Position numbers and translations under genes: made by a program. The notes beneath the pieces are model-generated. The model was given only the letters and a program-made list of their open reading frames with translations. It made no database searches and had not been told where the DNA came from. A stretch of 64,000 bases of DNA from Marsupella aquatica (lineage: Eukaryota > Marchantiophyta), in the NCBI GenBank assembly GCA_973895155.1, contig OZ316894.1:248001-312000 (forward strand), written 5' to 3'. How positions within the stretch are numbered: position 1 is the stretch's first letter; each line of letters starts with the position of its first letter. This document shows, one piece after another, positions 12,564-24,441 of this stretch.

Positions 12564-12808
12564 CCAAACATACCTAACAAGACGGAGGGGAAGACAGGGG
12601 AAGGCCTAGATTAGGCCGGCTACGTATCTCATGACCCGATGAAGGATCTGCCCAGTATATGTGTGTAAAATGTTAATAGTAGTAGTAGAAGGTTAGCAGC
12701 GTCCCATGCCGCTAAGCCGCGGAAACGGCCTCGCCAAGCGCGAAACCTGCGGGAATCGGCTTGAGCTGGGGGGTTTCTTGGGTTTAGGGAGCCATGGGAC
12801 GCACCACA

Positions 12809-12830
12809 TTTTTGGCGCTAGATGGAGGGG
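12809..12830 (+). promoter_or_regulatory. Primer-binding-site region after the 5' LTR
   Basis: The LTR end GCACCACA is followed directly by TTTTTGGCGCTAGATGG. A TTTGGCGC start at this place is typical of plant Ty3/gypsy elements of the Tat/Athila kind, where TGGCGC pairs with a tRNA 3' end ending in CCA. The priming tRNA cannot be named from this alone. Confidence 0.6.
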
Positions 12831-12877
12831 GCATTTCTTAAGCCGTGAGATATGAAGTTAGAACGGAAGCGTAGGTA

Positions 12878-15870
12878 ATGACTGACCTTACGCCGAGGGA
12901 AGAAAGAGTGATTCAACGGGAGAGAGCTCAACTGCAGCAGCTCGTCGGGTGGCATGATACACAGCGACTGAGAGGGGTAGAAAGAGCTGGTAGCTCCGAA
13001 ACTGGAAGTGGCGTCGAAGAAGACATACCAGAAGAAGAGTCGGTAAGGAGAAGTGAGTCTCCAACCGACATGGGGGAACCAGAGGCACGGCCAGACGAGA
13101 GGCCAGGGACCAGACTGAGCCAGCGGTCACGCATACATTACTAGGCATTTCATGGGAGAGGAGATGAGGATCCGGACGAATGGTTGGATGATTTCGAGGG
13201 AACCGCTGCAGCAAATGGAGAATCAGCCATCAAGATGCAGATTCTTCCCGGCCTGTTCAAGGGTGAGGCTAGGCCTTGGTACAGAGCATTAGATGTGGAA
13301 GATCAAGCCATCTGGGATATCTTCAAAACACTCTTTGTTAAGGAGTTTTGACCAATTGGAACTTCAGAACTAGCAGTGCTGAAGTTGGGACGACTTTGGT
13401 TCAAGGAGAACAAATCCTTCAGGAAGTTCTTGCAACGCTTTCAGAAACTGGTAAGACGTACAAAGACCAATGCATCTGAAGGTATGCAACTTCAATGGCT
13501 GGTGAATGCTTTGCCATAGAAGATGAGTTTTGCAATTAGGAAGGAGAACCCGGAGACTTTAGCCGAAGCAATTAAGGATATTCAATTATACATTAATGCA
13601 GATATCACAAGCCGGAAGAAACAGCTTCAGTCTGAGAGTTCCTCATCAGAAGAGGGATCACCCCATAAGAAAAAAGATAAGAAGAAGAAATGTTCTAAGA
13701 AGTCTAGAAGTGATAAGTCAAGCTCGGATAGTGGGAGTAGCAAGAGTGAGTCATCTTCTAGTTCTGAAGAAGAAAAAACTACCAAAAGGAAGGGCAGAAG
13801 GAGAGGGAAGACGAAAGTCAAGCTGGAGGCTAAGCCACCAGATAACATCGTAGCCCTTACCGAGCAACTTAAGGCTATCATTGCAGAGGTAAAACCGAAG
13901 AAGAAGGTAGTACAGGAGGATAGCTCTGTATGGTGTGCCTTATGTTATAAAACCAGACACCATAAAGATGCGTGTCCTAAGCTTAATACTAATCATGTTC
14001 GGCATGTGGCCGAGATCAGACCATGTCAGGGAGAAGTAGAGTACTTTTTAGGAGATGCCGCTGATAGTGTTTTCGGCATCAGTGAGACTGGAGCACGAGA
14101 CCTATCCAACAGACCTGCATCTCTATGGTCAGGGTTAAGGAACAATCCAGGAGAGATGTATCCTCGGATTATTCAGAACCCGCCAGTACCTCCTAGGCCG
14201 AATGTGCAAAGATTTGCGGCGTGCTATAATTGTGGTCAACCTGGCCATTTTGCTAGAGAATGCCCGAATGCACGCAAACAGGGTGATGGACAACCAGCTC
14301 AGCTATGTATGGGATGCCGACAGGAAGGTCATATGCTAGGGCAATGTCCTACTTGGTTGGCAGGCCTGGCCGCAAATCATAAACTTTTGCCGGTCAAGAT
14401 CTTACCGCCAGGTACTACCCCCGGAGGAGTTCAAATCAACCACATCGAACTAGGATGGCAAGAGGATGCCGAGGCAGAGTTCGTACCATCTGATGATGAG
14501 GCCGAAGCCCTATCAACCTTCTCAGAGGAGGATTTAGATCATGATTGCTACCGGGTCTCTACTCGATCTACCAGAAGGAAGGAAAGGTGGGATGGGCTGG
14601 CCAAAAATAAAGGGAAGGTTACGGAGGAAAAGATCGACTCTTCGTCAACATCAACGGAAGGAGAAGGGAGGGCTCCGGCAATACAGGTAAGCCATGAGCC
14701 CACCAGTGAACCCAATCCTTCACAAGATAGCGACTTCAATCGAGATCATCCTAAGTTGTTCTACCCCTCTGTTACGGCTAGTGTTAAGGAACAACTAAGA
14801 GAATTAGAAACCCTGGAGAATACCGAAGCCATTGCCAAGGATGTAAAACGAGCAAAAGCATTGTTTGCTTCGGAAGACCCAACAGCTGTGGAGACTAGCG
14901 TGGCAAAACTGGCCGAATCCAAGACGGAGACACCACCAGAGGAGAAGCCGATTGTTCCCTATGACCTGGCTAAAGATGTACTAGAATCTAGAGTCTCGGC
15001 AACAGTAGGTCAACTATTGAAAAATAGCCCGTACTTCCGGAAGCAATTAAGGAAGGCTATTCTCGGCAAGCCGAGATTACCCAAGGTAGCAACCAGATCC
15101 GACGTACTAATGATAGAAGAAGATCAAGGAGCCCCAGCATTACCATTAATGATTCAAGGAGAATTATTACTACGGGTACCCATCGATGGAGGATCAGGGG
15201 TATGTATTATGATTGATTCAACAGCAAAAGGGTGGGGTCTAACACCGGAGATGACTGGAAGAGTGTTGAACATGGCCAATGGATATCAGGTCATTCCCAC
15301 GGGAGTGTTAATCGACATCAAGACAGAGATAGGAGGTATCTTCTTAGCATTAACTATGTAGTAATGAAGCCGGTAAATCCTACGTCATTCCGGCTATTGA
15401 TTGGTAGGCCATGGCTGTACCTAGCCGAGGTAATAGAAGATTGGGGTAAAAAGCAGTTCACTTTCGGGACCCCCTCTATCACGGTATCCTGGGACACTAA
15501 GGATGACCGTAGGAAAAGCATAAGGGAAGTAGATGGGTACGACAGTGGACTGGAGTCAGCCGATGAAGTACGTTGGTTAGAATGCCTCACTGACCTAACC
15601 GAAGAAAGTGTCTTTGGACCAGAGGTACCCCCCAGCGGATTATGGCAAGAACCAATGGAAGGTGACTTGGAAGAAGAAGACGAAGAGGTCGAGGACTGCT
15701 TTACAATAGAATCCACCTTTTTAGCTGCAATTCCGGAGGAAGTAAAGGATGTAGACCAATTGGATGAAACGGCTAAGTGGGGAGCAGTAGCAGGGACAGT
15801 GGATTTTCTGCAGGCGTTGTGGCAGAGCCGGCAGGGTTCACAACGCCATCGATCATCGGCAAGGAATTAA
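12878..15870 (+). pseudogene. Ty3/gypsy gag-protease region (stops and frameshift)
   Basis: Gag starts MTDLTPREE at 12878. In-frame stops lie at 13141 (TAG), ~13350 (TGA) and ~13517 (TAG). The capsid part (13150-13520) has the retrotransposon-gag pattern around EDPDEWLDDFEG and LVNALP. A lysine/serine-rich linker follows, then three CX2CX4HX4C zinc knuckles near 13950 (CALCYKTRHHKDAC), 14222 (CYNCGQPGHFAREC) and 14308 (CMGCRQEGHMLGQC). The protease has the plant-type active site IDGGSG near 15185, and after a frameshift near 15350 continues LLIGRPWLYLAEV. The frame then runs on to 15870. These proteins would package RNA and cleave the polyprotein. This copy cannot make them. Confidence 0.85.
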
Positions 15871-18832
15871 ATACCAAGGGATCGGCATACAAGCCGATTA
15901 CGAGGGCAGAACAAATTGAGGCCCTATTAGAAGCCGAGAGAGCACAGCGGCCTGACTCTCAGGAGCAAGAGGTGGATGAGATGGATAGACACAATCCAGA
16001 GCCAAGGCAGGAAGGGGAGCCGACCACCAATTCAAAACCGAATAGACCGGCAAGGGGACAATCTATGGACACCAAGGAAGGGACCGACTCGGCTAGTCCA
16101 GCCGAGATTCCAGTTTATGGAGGTATGAGATTGGAGAGACTGGAAGCCGAACTGGACCCGAATTTGAAGAAGCAGATTAATATGATCCAAGCACGGAAAT
16201 ATCGGAAGCTCGACTTAGGAGAGGGAAGAGAACTGAACTTAGGGAGAAACCTAGCACCTGAGCTCGAGAAAGAGATCAGTGACTTATTGATTGAATTTCA
16301 GGATGTGTTTGCATGGAGTCACCAAGATCTAAAGGGAGTAGATCCAACACTAGGGGAACATCGAATTGATCTCATGTTAGGAGCCAAATCATTTCGACAA
16401 CCAATTCGAAGGATGAACCCGAAGTATTCCCTGCTGGTCAAAACAGAAATCGACAAACTAGTGGAAGCTGGATTCATCACTCCAGTCCTGCATTCGGACT
16501 GGGTGTCTCCAATTGTGATAGTTCCCAAGAAAGCTGGACCCGATGGTAACCCAAGATTCGGGTTTGTCAGGATTACAGGAAACTGAATGAAGCGACGTTA
16601 AAAGACCATTTTCCCTTACCCTTTACTGATATGGTACTAGACATGGTAGCCAGTCATGAACTATATTCATTCATGGATGGGTACTCTGGTTATAACCAAA
16701 TCAGGATTCGGCAGGAAGACCAAATCAAGACGGCCTTCATCACGGAATGGGGGATCTATGTCTTCAATCGTATGCCGTTTGGACTCTGCAACGCACCAGC
16801 TATGTTGCAACGATTAATGGTGAACATTTTTCATGATTACTTGAGAAAGTTCATGGAAATCTTCATGGATGACTTTGCAGTATTCGGGAAGGCATCGAAA
16901 CATGCTAAATACCTCAGGAAAACCTTCATGAGATGTAGAGAGGTGGGTCTCAAGTTACACCCAGATAAATTTTTCTTTGCAGTAACCGAGGGGGTGCTAC
17001 TAGGTCACAAGGTATCAAGGAAGGGCATTGAGATTGACAAAGGTAAGCTAGCAATATGGCTAGATATCATGCAACCTAAGAACATAAAGGATGTAAGATC
17101 CTTCTTGGGATGCATTGGTTACTATCGCCGGTTCATCAAGGATTTTTCCAAACTAGCTTTACCATTAACCAACATGCTCAAGGCAGGAGCAGACTTCGAA
17201 CCCACACCCGAACGAGTCACAGCGGTGGTAGAATTGAAGCAGATGTTAGTAGATGCCCCAGTCATGATAGCACCGGACTGGAACAAAGATTTTCATGTTT
17301 TTGTAGATGTCTCGGGCTTCTGTATCGGCTCAGTACTAAGTCAGTTGGATGAGAAAGGAAGGGACCATCCCATATACTTCGCAAGCCGTCAGCTTGCCGA
17401 TGCCGAACGGAACTACTCCACCACAGAGAGAGAAGCATTAGGAGTCATTTATTCTTGTAAAAAGTTTAGGCATTATTTACTAGGGTACAAGGTAATCTTT
17501 CATACCGATCATGAAAGTTTGAAGTACCTAGTCAATAAGCCGGACCTTACAGGCAGAGTAGCAAGATGGATTTTGCTATTACAGGAGTTTGACTATGAGC
17601 TGAGGATCAAGCCGGGAAAGTTACACGCCAATGCCGACTTCTTTTCAAGGATCACAGGTGAACCTGCCACGGATTGCATCGATGATCGATTCCCCGACGA
17701 GGAGCTATTCGTTGTGGAAATAGCTGATACATGGTACCCTGAGATTTTACAATTTCTCAACACTTCCAGATTACAGCCAGGATTAAGCCGAGAGCAAGCC
17801 GCAGTCTTTGTGCGGAAGGTCAGACAGTATCAGTGCATTAAAGGCATACTGCACAAGCATGGAATCAACGGCACGATTCAAAGGTGTTTGGAAAAGGGAG
17901 AGGTAAAACGAGTCCTACGGGCCATGCATGGAGAGGAGGCCGGAGGACATTTTGCCCCAGTAACCACGTCTAAGAAAATATTAAATGCCGGTTACTGGTG
18001 GCCCACTTTGCACAAGGATGTCTATCAGTTTATCAAACAATGCGATCCTTGTCAACGAGCGGGAGGACCAAGGGCGTCCACCAGACATCCACTGCACCCT
18101 ATTCTACCTCTGGCACCATTCGAGAAGTGGGGTATTGATTACATTGGACCTCTGAAACCACTGACCCATCCTCGACGGAACAAGTACATAATCCTGGCTA
18201 CAGATTATGCAACTAAATGGGTAGAGGCCAGACCAACAACGAAGGATGATGCAATTACTACGGCTAGATTCATGTATGAGCAGATCTTCACCAGGTATGG
18301 AGCACCCCTAGAATTAGTTAGTGATAGAGGAACCCATTTTTTGAATGATATAATTAGTCGTTTAAATGAGCAGTATTTAGTTAAACATAGGCCTACTACT
18401 CCCTACCATCCAAAGGCAAATGGGTTGACCGAACGAGCAAACGGAATTATAGGAAAGATATTGAACAAAACAGTAGCTCAGAACAAACTTGATTGGGATG
18501 ATAAATTGTTTGCTGCTGTTTTTGCTTACAATCTTGCCTATAAATCCACTACCGGTCATACACCCTTCTTCTTAACCTTTGGACAAGAAGCCCTGGTACC
18601 CATGCAACTTGAGATACCGACATTTCAAGTTACAATTGAGGAAAGAGCCTCAGCGAAGGAGAGCCTAAAGGAGCGAGAATATAGGTTAGAAGCTTTAGAG
18701 GAGGCGAGAATGATTTCAGCCGAGAGAGTAGAATATAGACAGAATATCATGAAGCAGCAGTATGATAAAAAGTTGAAAGTAGTTAGTATTCATACCGGTG
18801 ATCTTGTGCTACTTGAGCTATGTGATGCCTAG
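15777..18832 (+). pseudogene. Ty3/gypsy pol: reverse transcriptase, RNase H, integrase
   Basis: A first segment (to 16586) holds the RT N-terminus (MNPKYSLLVKTEIDKLVEAG). A 1-bp frameshift near 16550 breaks the usual KIRVCxDYRKLN motif. From 16631 a 733-codon open frame follows: RT with SGYNQIRI and the catalytic FMDD (~16862), RNase H (FVDVSGFCIGSVL, TDHESLKYL), integrase HHCC finger (GGHFAP...CDPCQR, ~17945-18060) and core D,D,E residues in GIDYIGP, SDRGTHF and NGLTERANG. No chromodomain is seen. The frame runs into the 3' LTR and stops at 18830-18832. The usual stretch between integrase and LTR, including a polypurine tract, is absent. Confidence 0.9.
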
Positions 18833-21800
18833 ACAGGAATCACTCAACCAGTTAAGTGGGTAAAGCAGGAAGGCACCCTAGGAACACCTTAGTATAGGGA
18901 CAAAACAAGGAAAATATAAACAATTAGGGGCAACCATGGAACCCGGGCCGAGGCCGGAGGTAAGGACGCTGAGGGTGAAAACTCGATTAGGGTTAGGGCG
19001 CGTTAAGCGTCGGCGGCTAGGAAGGATCAACGGGAAGAAGGACCGGCAGAGGAGAGGGGTAAGGAGCGCTTGCAGGAGATGGTGGCTCATTTGCAAGCAC
19101 GAACTAGGCAGACGACTACGGGAGGCCAACTACTGTCAGCTGCTTAGCCAAGCACTCGGGGAGAGAGTAGATACCGACGAGCGACCTAAGGAGGGTATGA
19201 GCAACGTCAATCAAGCGGCACATTTCTGGGGATGCCTGTTCGAACGGGCAACTGAGTACATCAAGACTTACAAGGACGAGGAATCAAAAAGGGCAGCTCG
19301 AGAACGGCAGGAGCTCGCTCGATTGTGGGAGCTGCAGAAGATGGCTTTCTTAGGAGGCGAACTCATCAAGGACGAGTTCTTGTGGACTCCTACTTCCAAT
19401 CAGCTCGACGATCTTCTGTTTTGCAAAGACAACGTCGTCGGCATCCGAGAGGCCATCAAGAACTGCAACGACATACACTGGGAATTGAAGGGTAGCACGG
19501 AAAGGTGGACCCAGGCAACGGTGCTAGGAGAAACCTCCACGGCAGCAAAGATGAAGAGGAAGGGAGCCGTCAACGATGAAGCCATCCTGGCAAAAAGAAC
19601 AAGGTCAGCGGCACCAAAGAAGCCAGCCGAGCAGCAGAGCAGGAGGCAGGGAGAAGCCGAAGAGGAGGAGGTTGATCCCATCAAGGCCATTCCAACCAGG
19701 GATGACACCTGGAAGGGCTGGGCGGCAACCCTACCGGTGGAGGTGCAACTACATTTTGCACGGGAGGAGGATGCATGCTTTATGGCCATGCAGACCAAGA
19801 AGTACCAAGGCTTCATGGCCGGATCCGGCTTAGAGGCCTTTGTAAGATTACCATGGCTGAAGCCGGAGGTGCCGGATTCAGACCTATTAGAATTCGTGGG
19901 GTCATGGGAACCCGAGACCAATTGCACGAGGATATATGGGAAGGATTTCTATCTTACTCCCAAGGTGATTGCCGAGGTGTTTGGCTTGCCGATAGGCAAT
20001 AAGACCAAAGTTGAGACCAGGAAGACCTTGCCTGACAAGGAGTTCCGGTCGTTCCCCGGGCCATCAACGAAGAATGGCTTCTTCCGGAACACCTGCACCA
20101 ACCCGCACATAGGAGAGATGATCGACTTCTTGCGGGTGACCATGCATTGTAACTTGCCGAGGGCAGAGATCGGCAAGGCACAGGTCTATCTGGCAGAGAG
20201 GCCAGACCCAAGCCGGGACTACAACGGGTACCTCCTCAACCAATTGAAGAAGATCTTAAAGGAGGAGCAACAGGTAATCGGCATGGGGAGCGTGTCGCGG
20301 CTTGGCTATCACATGCCGCTGTTGTGCCGGTATGCCAGAGGTCAGACTTTTGCCCCAGTACTTCCCCTGCAGGTAAGGGCACCCGAGGAAGCTCCAGCAC
20401 CAAGGCCGGTAGCAGAGAAGCCTCAACCACCTGTTAGCCCTACGATCGAGCAGGTGTTTAGGCCAAGGAAGGAGGACTTGCCGATGCAGCAACCAGGCAT
20501 GCAGAGTCTGCTGAAACTACTGGAGAAAGAAAAGAGATCGGCATCGGCAACGACAACGGCAACGGCAACAATGCAGGACACTACTCCAGAGGTAGGCCTA
20601 CACCGGCTCACAAGAGAAAACCCCTTTGCTGGAGACAAGGAGAGAATCAGGCCGGAATCCAAGCCAGGTGTTCGAATGTATGTGGGAGTCTCAAGCTCTG
20701 AATCTGAGGCAGAATTGCCTGAAGCTCCTACCGACAAAGAGGAGAGGGAGAAGCCGGACGTCCAAGAAGTAGAGGAGGCAGTGGAGGACTTCAGCCATGA
20801 TAACTCCGGCTATGGGTCGGACCATCACGTTCCAGGAGTAAGGACCTGTGGCCGGTTTGTCCCCACACTTCCAAGGGTAGTATGAGGGGACCCCAACCAG
20901 CAGAGTAGCCCTGAGTCTCCCCCACCAGATGTTGCTCCCCCGAGCTTTGACGGCATAAAACAGACGGCGCAGGAATTTCAGGAGCGAATCAGGCAGGAAG
21001 AGAAGGCAGCCCTGGCCAGGGAAAAGGATTTGCCAGGAGGAGATTGGCCAGAGGACATCAGGCGGCTAGCCGAAAAAGGAAGCAAACCTCTAGCCACGAT
21101 TGAAGAGATCCGCAAGACGGCTTGGGAGCAGAGGCCGCGATGGGCGATGCCGATCACTTCTACTTACTCCACCTACGCTAAGAATAGAGCCATGGAGTAT
21201 GGTGAGATGTGTGGGGAACTTGCGCTCGGCATCTTTGGAGAGGAGTTGGAGGTAGGACCCTTTTTCCATAGGGAGCAGTTGGAGAAGAACCAATTAGAAG
21301 AAGCGGTGGCTTTAGAGAGAAGCAAGAAGGATGAGGTCATTCGGCTGCTTAGGAGGATGGAAGCCGAGATTGAAGATCTAAGGGCGGCCAAGAAAGCCCA
21401 AGATGAACTGCGGATTAAACGGCATGAGCTGAACATCATGCAGGGGCAGTTGGACACCGCGCAGGCTAATAATCAGAATATCAAGGATAAACTGACTCAG
21501 ACGCAGGGAGAGTTGGCCGATACGATCAAAGAGAGGGAGAAGTGGAAGCGAGAGCTGAGGAATGCAGAGGAGGCCCACATAACAGCCAACAGCCGGGCCA
21601 TGGCGGAGACCCAAAGAAAGGAATGGGCGTTGAAGGGGGAGCTCGAGAAAATCCGCGGAGCCCTTAAGCAGAAGGAGGCCGAGTTAGGAAAATCCTATCA
21701 AGGGATTATGGCGCTGCAGCAGGAGCTTGCGTCCCTGACGGCCAGCTTCAAGGCCGACCTAAGGGAGAAGGACGAGATGCTCGATCAGACTTACGCCAAG

Positions 21801-23492
21801 ATGAACCAGATGGAGTCTGTCATCATTGCAGAGCTCGACAAGGAGCTAAGAGCAACCCGGGAGGAGAGGGCTACCTTGAAGAAAGAACGGGAGGAAGCCC
21901 AGAAGGAACTAGAGGAGGCGCGCAAGGACCTGGATGAGACCCAGGAGGAGTTGGAGGAAATCACGAGGAAGATGGAGAACCTCCAGCGGCGGGCCGACAA
22001 CCAAACAGAGCGGCTGAAGAAACAAGCCGCAGTATTTAGGTGCTTGTCTTCATCAGGCCCAACTCCAATTGGGGCACCCAAGTTACCAGGAGTGGTACTG
22101 GCCGAAGAAAAAGCCGCGCCACCTGCACCAGTGCCGGAAGTAAGTGGGAAGGGAAAGGGACCAGCTGCCGAACCAGAAAAGAAGAAGAAGCGAAAACCTT
22201 CAGGGTCAAGGAGTAATCCGACTCCACAGGCCGTGGTGACCAAGGAGGTAGACCCAGCACCAACCTCCGGCATGAACACGGCAATAGATCCCGCTATCAT
22301 CAAAGGTGGGGATGGTGCGGCCCAAGCCGAACTACTCAGTAATGAGGCCGGTATCCCAGATCCGCCTCTTGAGCAGGCCGGGGAGACCGTAGCCGAGGCT
22401 GAGGCCGTAGCCGATAATGATTCCCGAGCCGATGCCGACGCCGATGGTGGACCCAGTCAGGCCGATGGAGAGTTGACTCAGTCAAGGGCAGGTAATCTGT
22501 CAGAAAACAAACCTACGACAGTGGCTGAGGAGGAAGCGTTGGGGGCGTCCATTGAGGATCCACCACTGGTGTCGTGACGGTGCAAGGGCGCCGTTCCTTT
22601 TAGGAAGGGCGGACGTGGAGGGAGGAGGCGTGAGTGGGCAGGGCGGGCGCTGATCTCCAAGTTTAGGATTAGGATCAGGACCAGGAGGCGGCCCTGACAC
22701 TTAGCTTAGTGGGATTGCGGTTCCACTGGTAGGAGCAACACTTGTGCTCCTGCCTTGCTGTACATAGGTAGATCCGGGCAAGTAGATTACTGTTAGGTAG
22801 TTTAGGCTTACGCTGCAAGGAATTAGGCGGATCCACTACCAGGATAAGTACCTGGGCAGCGGGGAGCTCAGGGCCTCTTCTTTAGCAAGTTTTTAGTTTG
22901 CACCAGCCGGGCTGGGATCAAGTAGTAAGAGAAGCTCTCGGTTAGTCATATAGTGACCCTTGTGTATATTCATGTTTCCTCATGCCTAAGAGCTGAATAG
23001 AGTTGGTCTCACGGCTTAGTTCGTAGAGCTTGTGTATGAGATGTACTGTTTGTATGGCAAGTGCATGGTATGACTCAGTCAGAAGGAGTCATTTTGCTAT
23101 TTGTGTGTCGCATTAACTTGTGTGAAGAGTGCCCACATCAACTAGAAGGAAGGAAAGTAAGCAGGGGAGTGAGAGTTGGATGTGTCGAGCTGAGAGAGGT
23201 CTTAGCGGCTTAACCAAGCCTATTGGGGATCATTCCGGCGGCGGAATCCAAACATACCTAACAAGACGGAGGGGAAGACAGGGGAAGGCCTAGATTAGGC
23301 CGGCTACGTATCTCATGACCCGATGAAGGATCTGTCCAGTATATGTGTGTAAAATGTTAATAGTAGTAGTAGAAGGTTAGCAGCGTCCCATGCCGCTAAG
23401 CCGTGGAAACGGCCTCGCCAAGCGCAAAATCTGCGGGAATCGGCTTGAGCTGGGGGGTTTCTTGGGTTTAGGGAGCCATGGGACGCACCACA
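18821..23492 (+). mobile_element. Family-1 Ty3/gypsy element, 3' LTR (4,672 bp)
   Basis: Same length and termini (TGTGATGCC...GCACCACA) as the 5' LTR and close to it throughout, with scattered single-base differences and small indels. It follows the pol frame without a polypurine tract. At 23493 it abuts an inverted 5' piece of another family-1 LTR, not host DNA, so the right junction is nested or recombined. Confidence 0.85.
18936..22577 (+). pseudogene. LTR-encoded coiled-coil protein, 3' LTR copy (one in-frame stop)
   Basis: The same 1,213-codon frame as in the other LTRs, broken only by TGA at 20883-20885 where the other copies have CGA (C to T in a CG). N-terminal half: basic start, PMD-like block with RIYGKDFYLTPKVIAEVFGLP near residue 330, and P/E-rich linker. 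After the stop the frame is open again from 21030 through the coiled coil (about 21270-22030) to the acidic tail ending at 22577. It sits behind pol in the place where plant retroelements can carry an extra (env-position) frame, but inside the LTR. Confidence 0.85.
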
Positions 23493-24326
23493 CTCCTCCC
23501 GGGAAAAATGCAGTTGCACCTCTTCTGGTAGGGTTGCCGCCCAGCCTTTCCAGGTGTCATCCTTTGTTGGAATGGCATTGATGGGATTGACCTCCTCCTC
23601 TTCGGCCTCCGCCTGCCTCCTGCTTCCCTGCTCTGCTGGCTTCCCTAGTGCCGCAGACCTTGTTCTTTTTGCCGGGGTGGCCTCTTCGTTGTTGTTTCCT
23701 TTCCTCTTCATTTCGTCTGCCGTGGATATTTCTCCTAGCACGTTTGCCTTTGTCCACCCCTCCGTGCTACCCTTCAACTCCCAGTGTATGTTGTTGCAGC
23801 GGTTGATGGCTTCCCGAATGCCAACGATGCTGTTTTCGCAAAACAGAAGGTCGTCAAGCTGATTGGCAGTAGGAGTCCACAAGAACTCGGCCTTGATGAA
23901 TTCTCCTTCTAAGAAGGCAGATTTCTGCAGCTCCCACAGTCGAGCTAGCTCCTGCCGTTCTCAAGCTGCTCTCTCTGCTTCTTCATCATCGTAAGTTCTA
24001 ATGTACTCAGCTGCCCGTTCAAATAGGCATCCCCAAAAATGTGCCGCTTGATTGACGTTGCTCATACCCTCCTTGAGTCGTTCGTTGGTATCTGCTCCCG
24101 CCCAGAGTGTTTGTCTAAGCAACTGACAGTAGTTGGCCTCCAGTAGTCGTTTGCCCAGTCCGTGCTTGCAAATGAGCCACCATTCCTCGCAAGCTGTCCT
24201 TACCCCTCTCCTCCTTGATGCTTCCCTACCGTTGGTTACCCCTAGCCGCCGACACTTAGTGCGCCCTAACCCTAATCGTAATCTCTCCCCCGACGTCCTT
24301 ACTTCCGGCCTCGGCCCGGGTTCCAT
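23493..24326 (-). pseudogene. N-terminal fragment of the LTR-encoded protein, inverted
   Basis: Starts MEPGPRPEVRTSGE at 24326 and keeps one frame to the junction at 23493, with a TGA at ~23961 where the other copies have CGA (AARERQEL). It contains the basic N-terminus, the WTPTANQLDDLLFC and WKGWAATLPEEVQLHF blocks and the acidic EEEEVNPI stretch. The PMD-like core and coiled coil are missing because of the junction with the 3' LTR. Confidence 0.8.
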
Positions 24327-24441
24327 AGTCACCCTTACTTGTTTATATTTTCCTTATTTTTGTAACTATACTAAGTTGTTTCTAGGGTACACTTCCGTTT
24401 TCCCATTTAACCGGCCTAGTGATTCCTGGTTAGGCATCACA
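23493..24441 (-). mobile_element. Inverted family-1 LTR fragment (5' end)
   Basis: Reading the minus strand from 24441, the sequence begins TGTGATGCCTA and follows the family-1 LTR start through its ATG (24326) and about 275 codons. It is cut at 23492 by the end of the 3' LTR of the large element. It is more diverged from the other copies than they are from each other (an older insertion). On its left end (24442) it sits in family-2 sequence. Confidence 0.8.

Larger units (their letters stand above)
8147..12808 (+). mobile_element. Family-1 Ty3/gypsy element, 5' LTR (4,662 bp)
   Basis: Begins TGTGATGCC and ends GCACCACA, a 7-of-8 terminal inverted repeat with the TG...CA ends usual for LTRs. 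The same sequence in the same direction lies at 18821-23492, on the other side of gag-pol, and alone at 50690-55319 with a 5-bp target duplication. A primer-binding-like TTTTTGGCGC follows at once at 12809. Together these make it an LTR in spite of its unusual length. It contains a 1,200-codon frame (8262-11897) and ~0.9 kb of conserved non-coding tail. Confidence 0.85.

Noticed and set aside
12813-12820. TGGCGCTAG resembling half a cassette palindrome
   Set aside because: It is part of the primer-binding region just after the 5' LTR; no second arm, and the context is typical of plant Ty3/gypsy elements.
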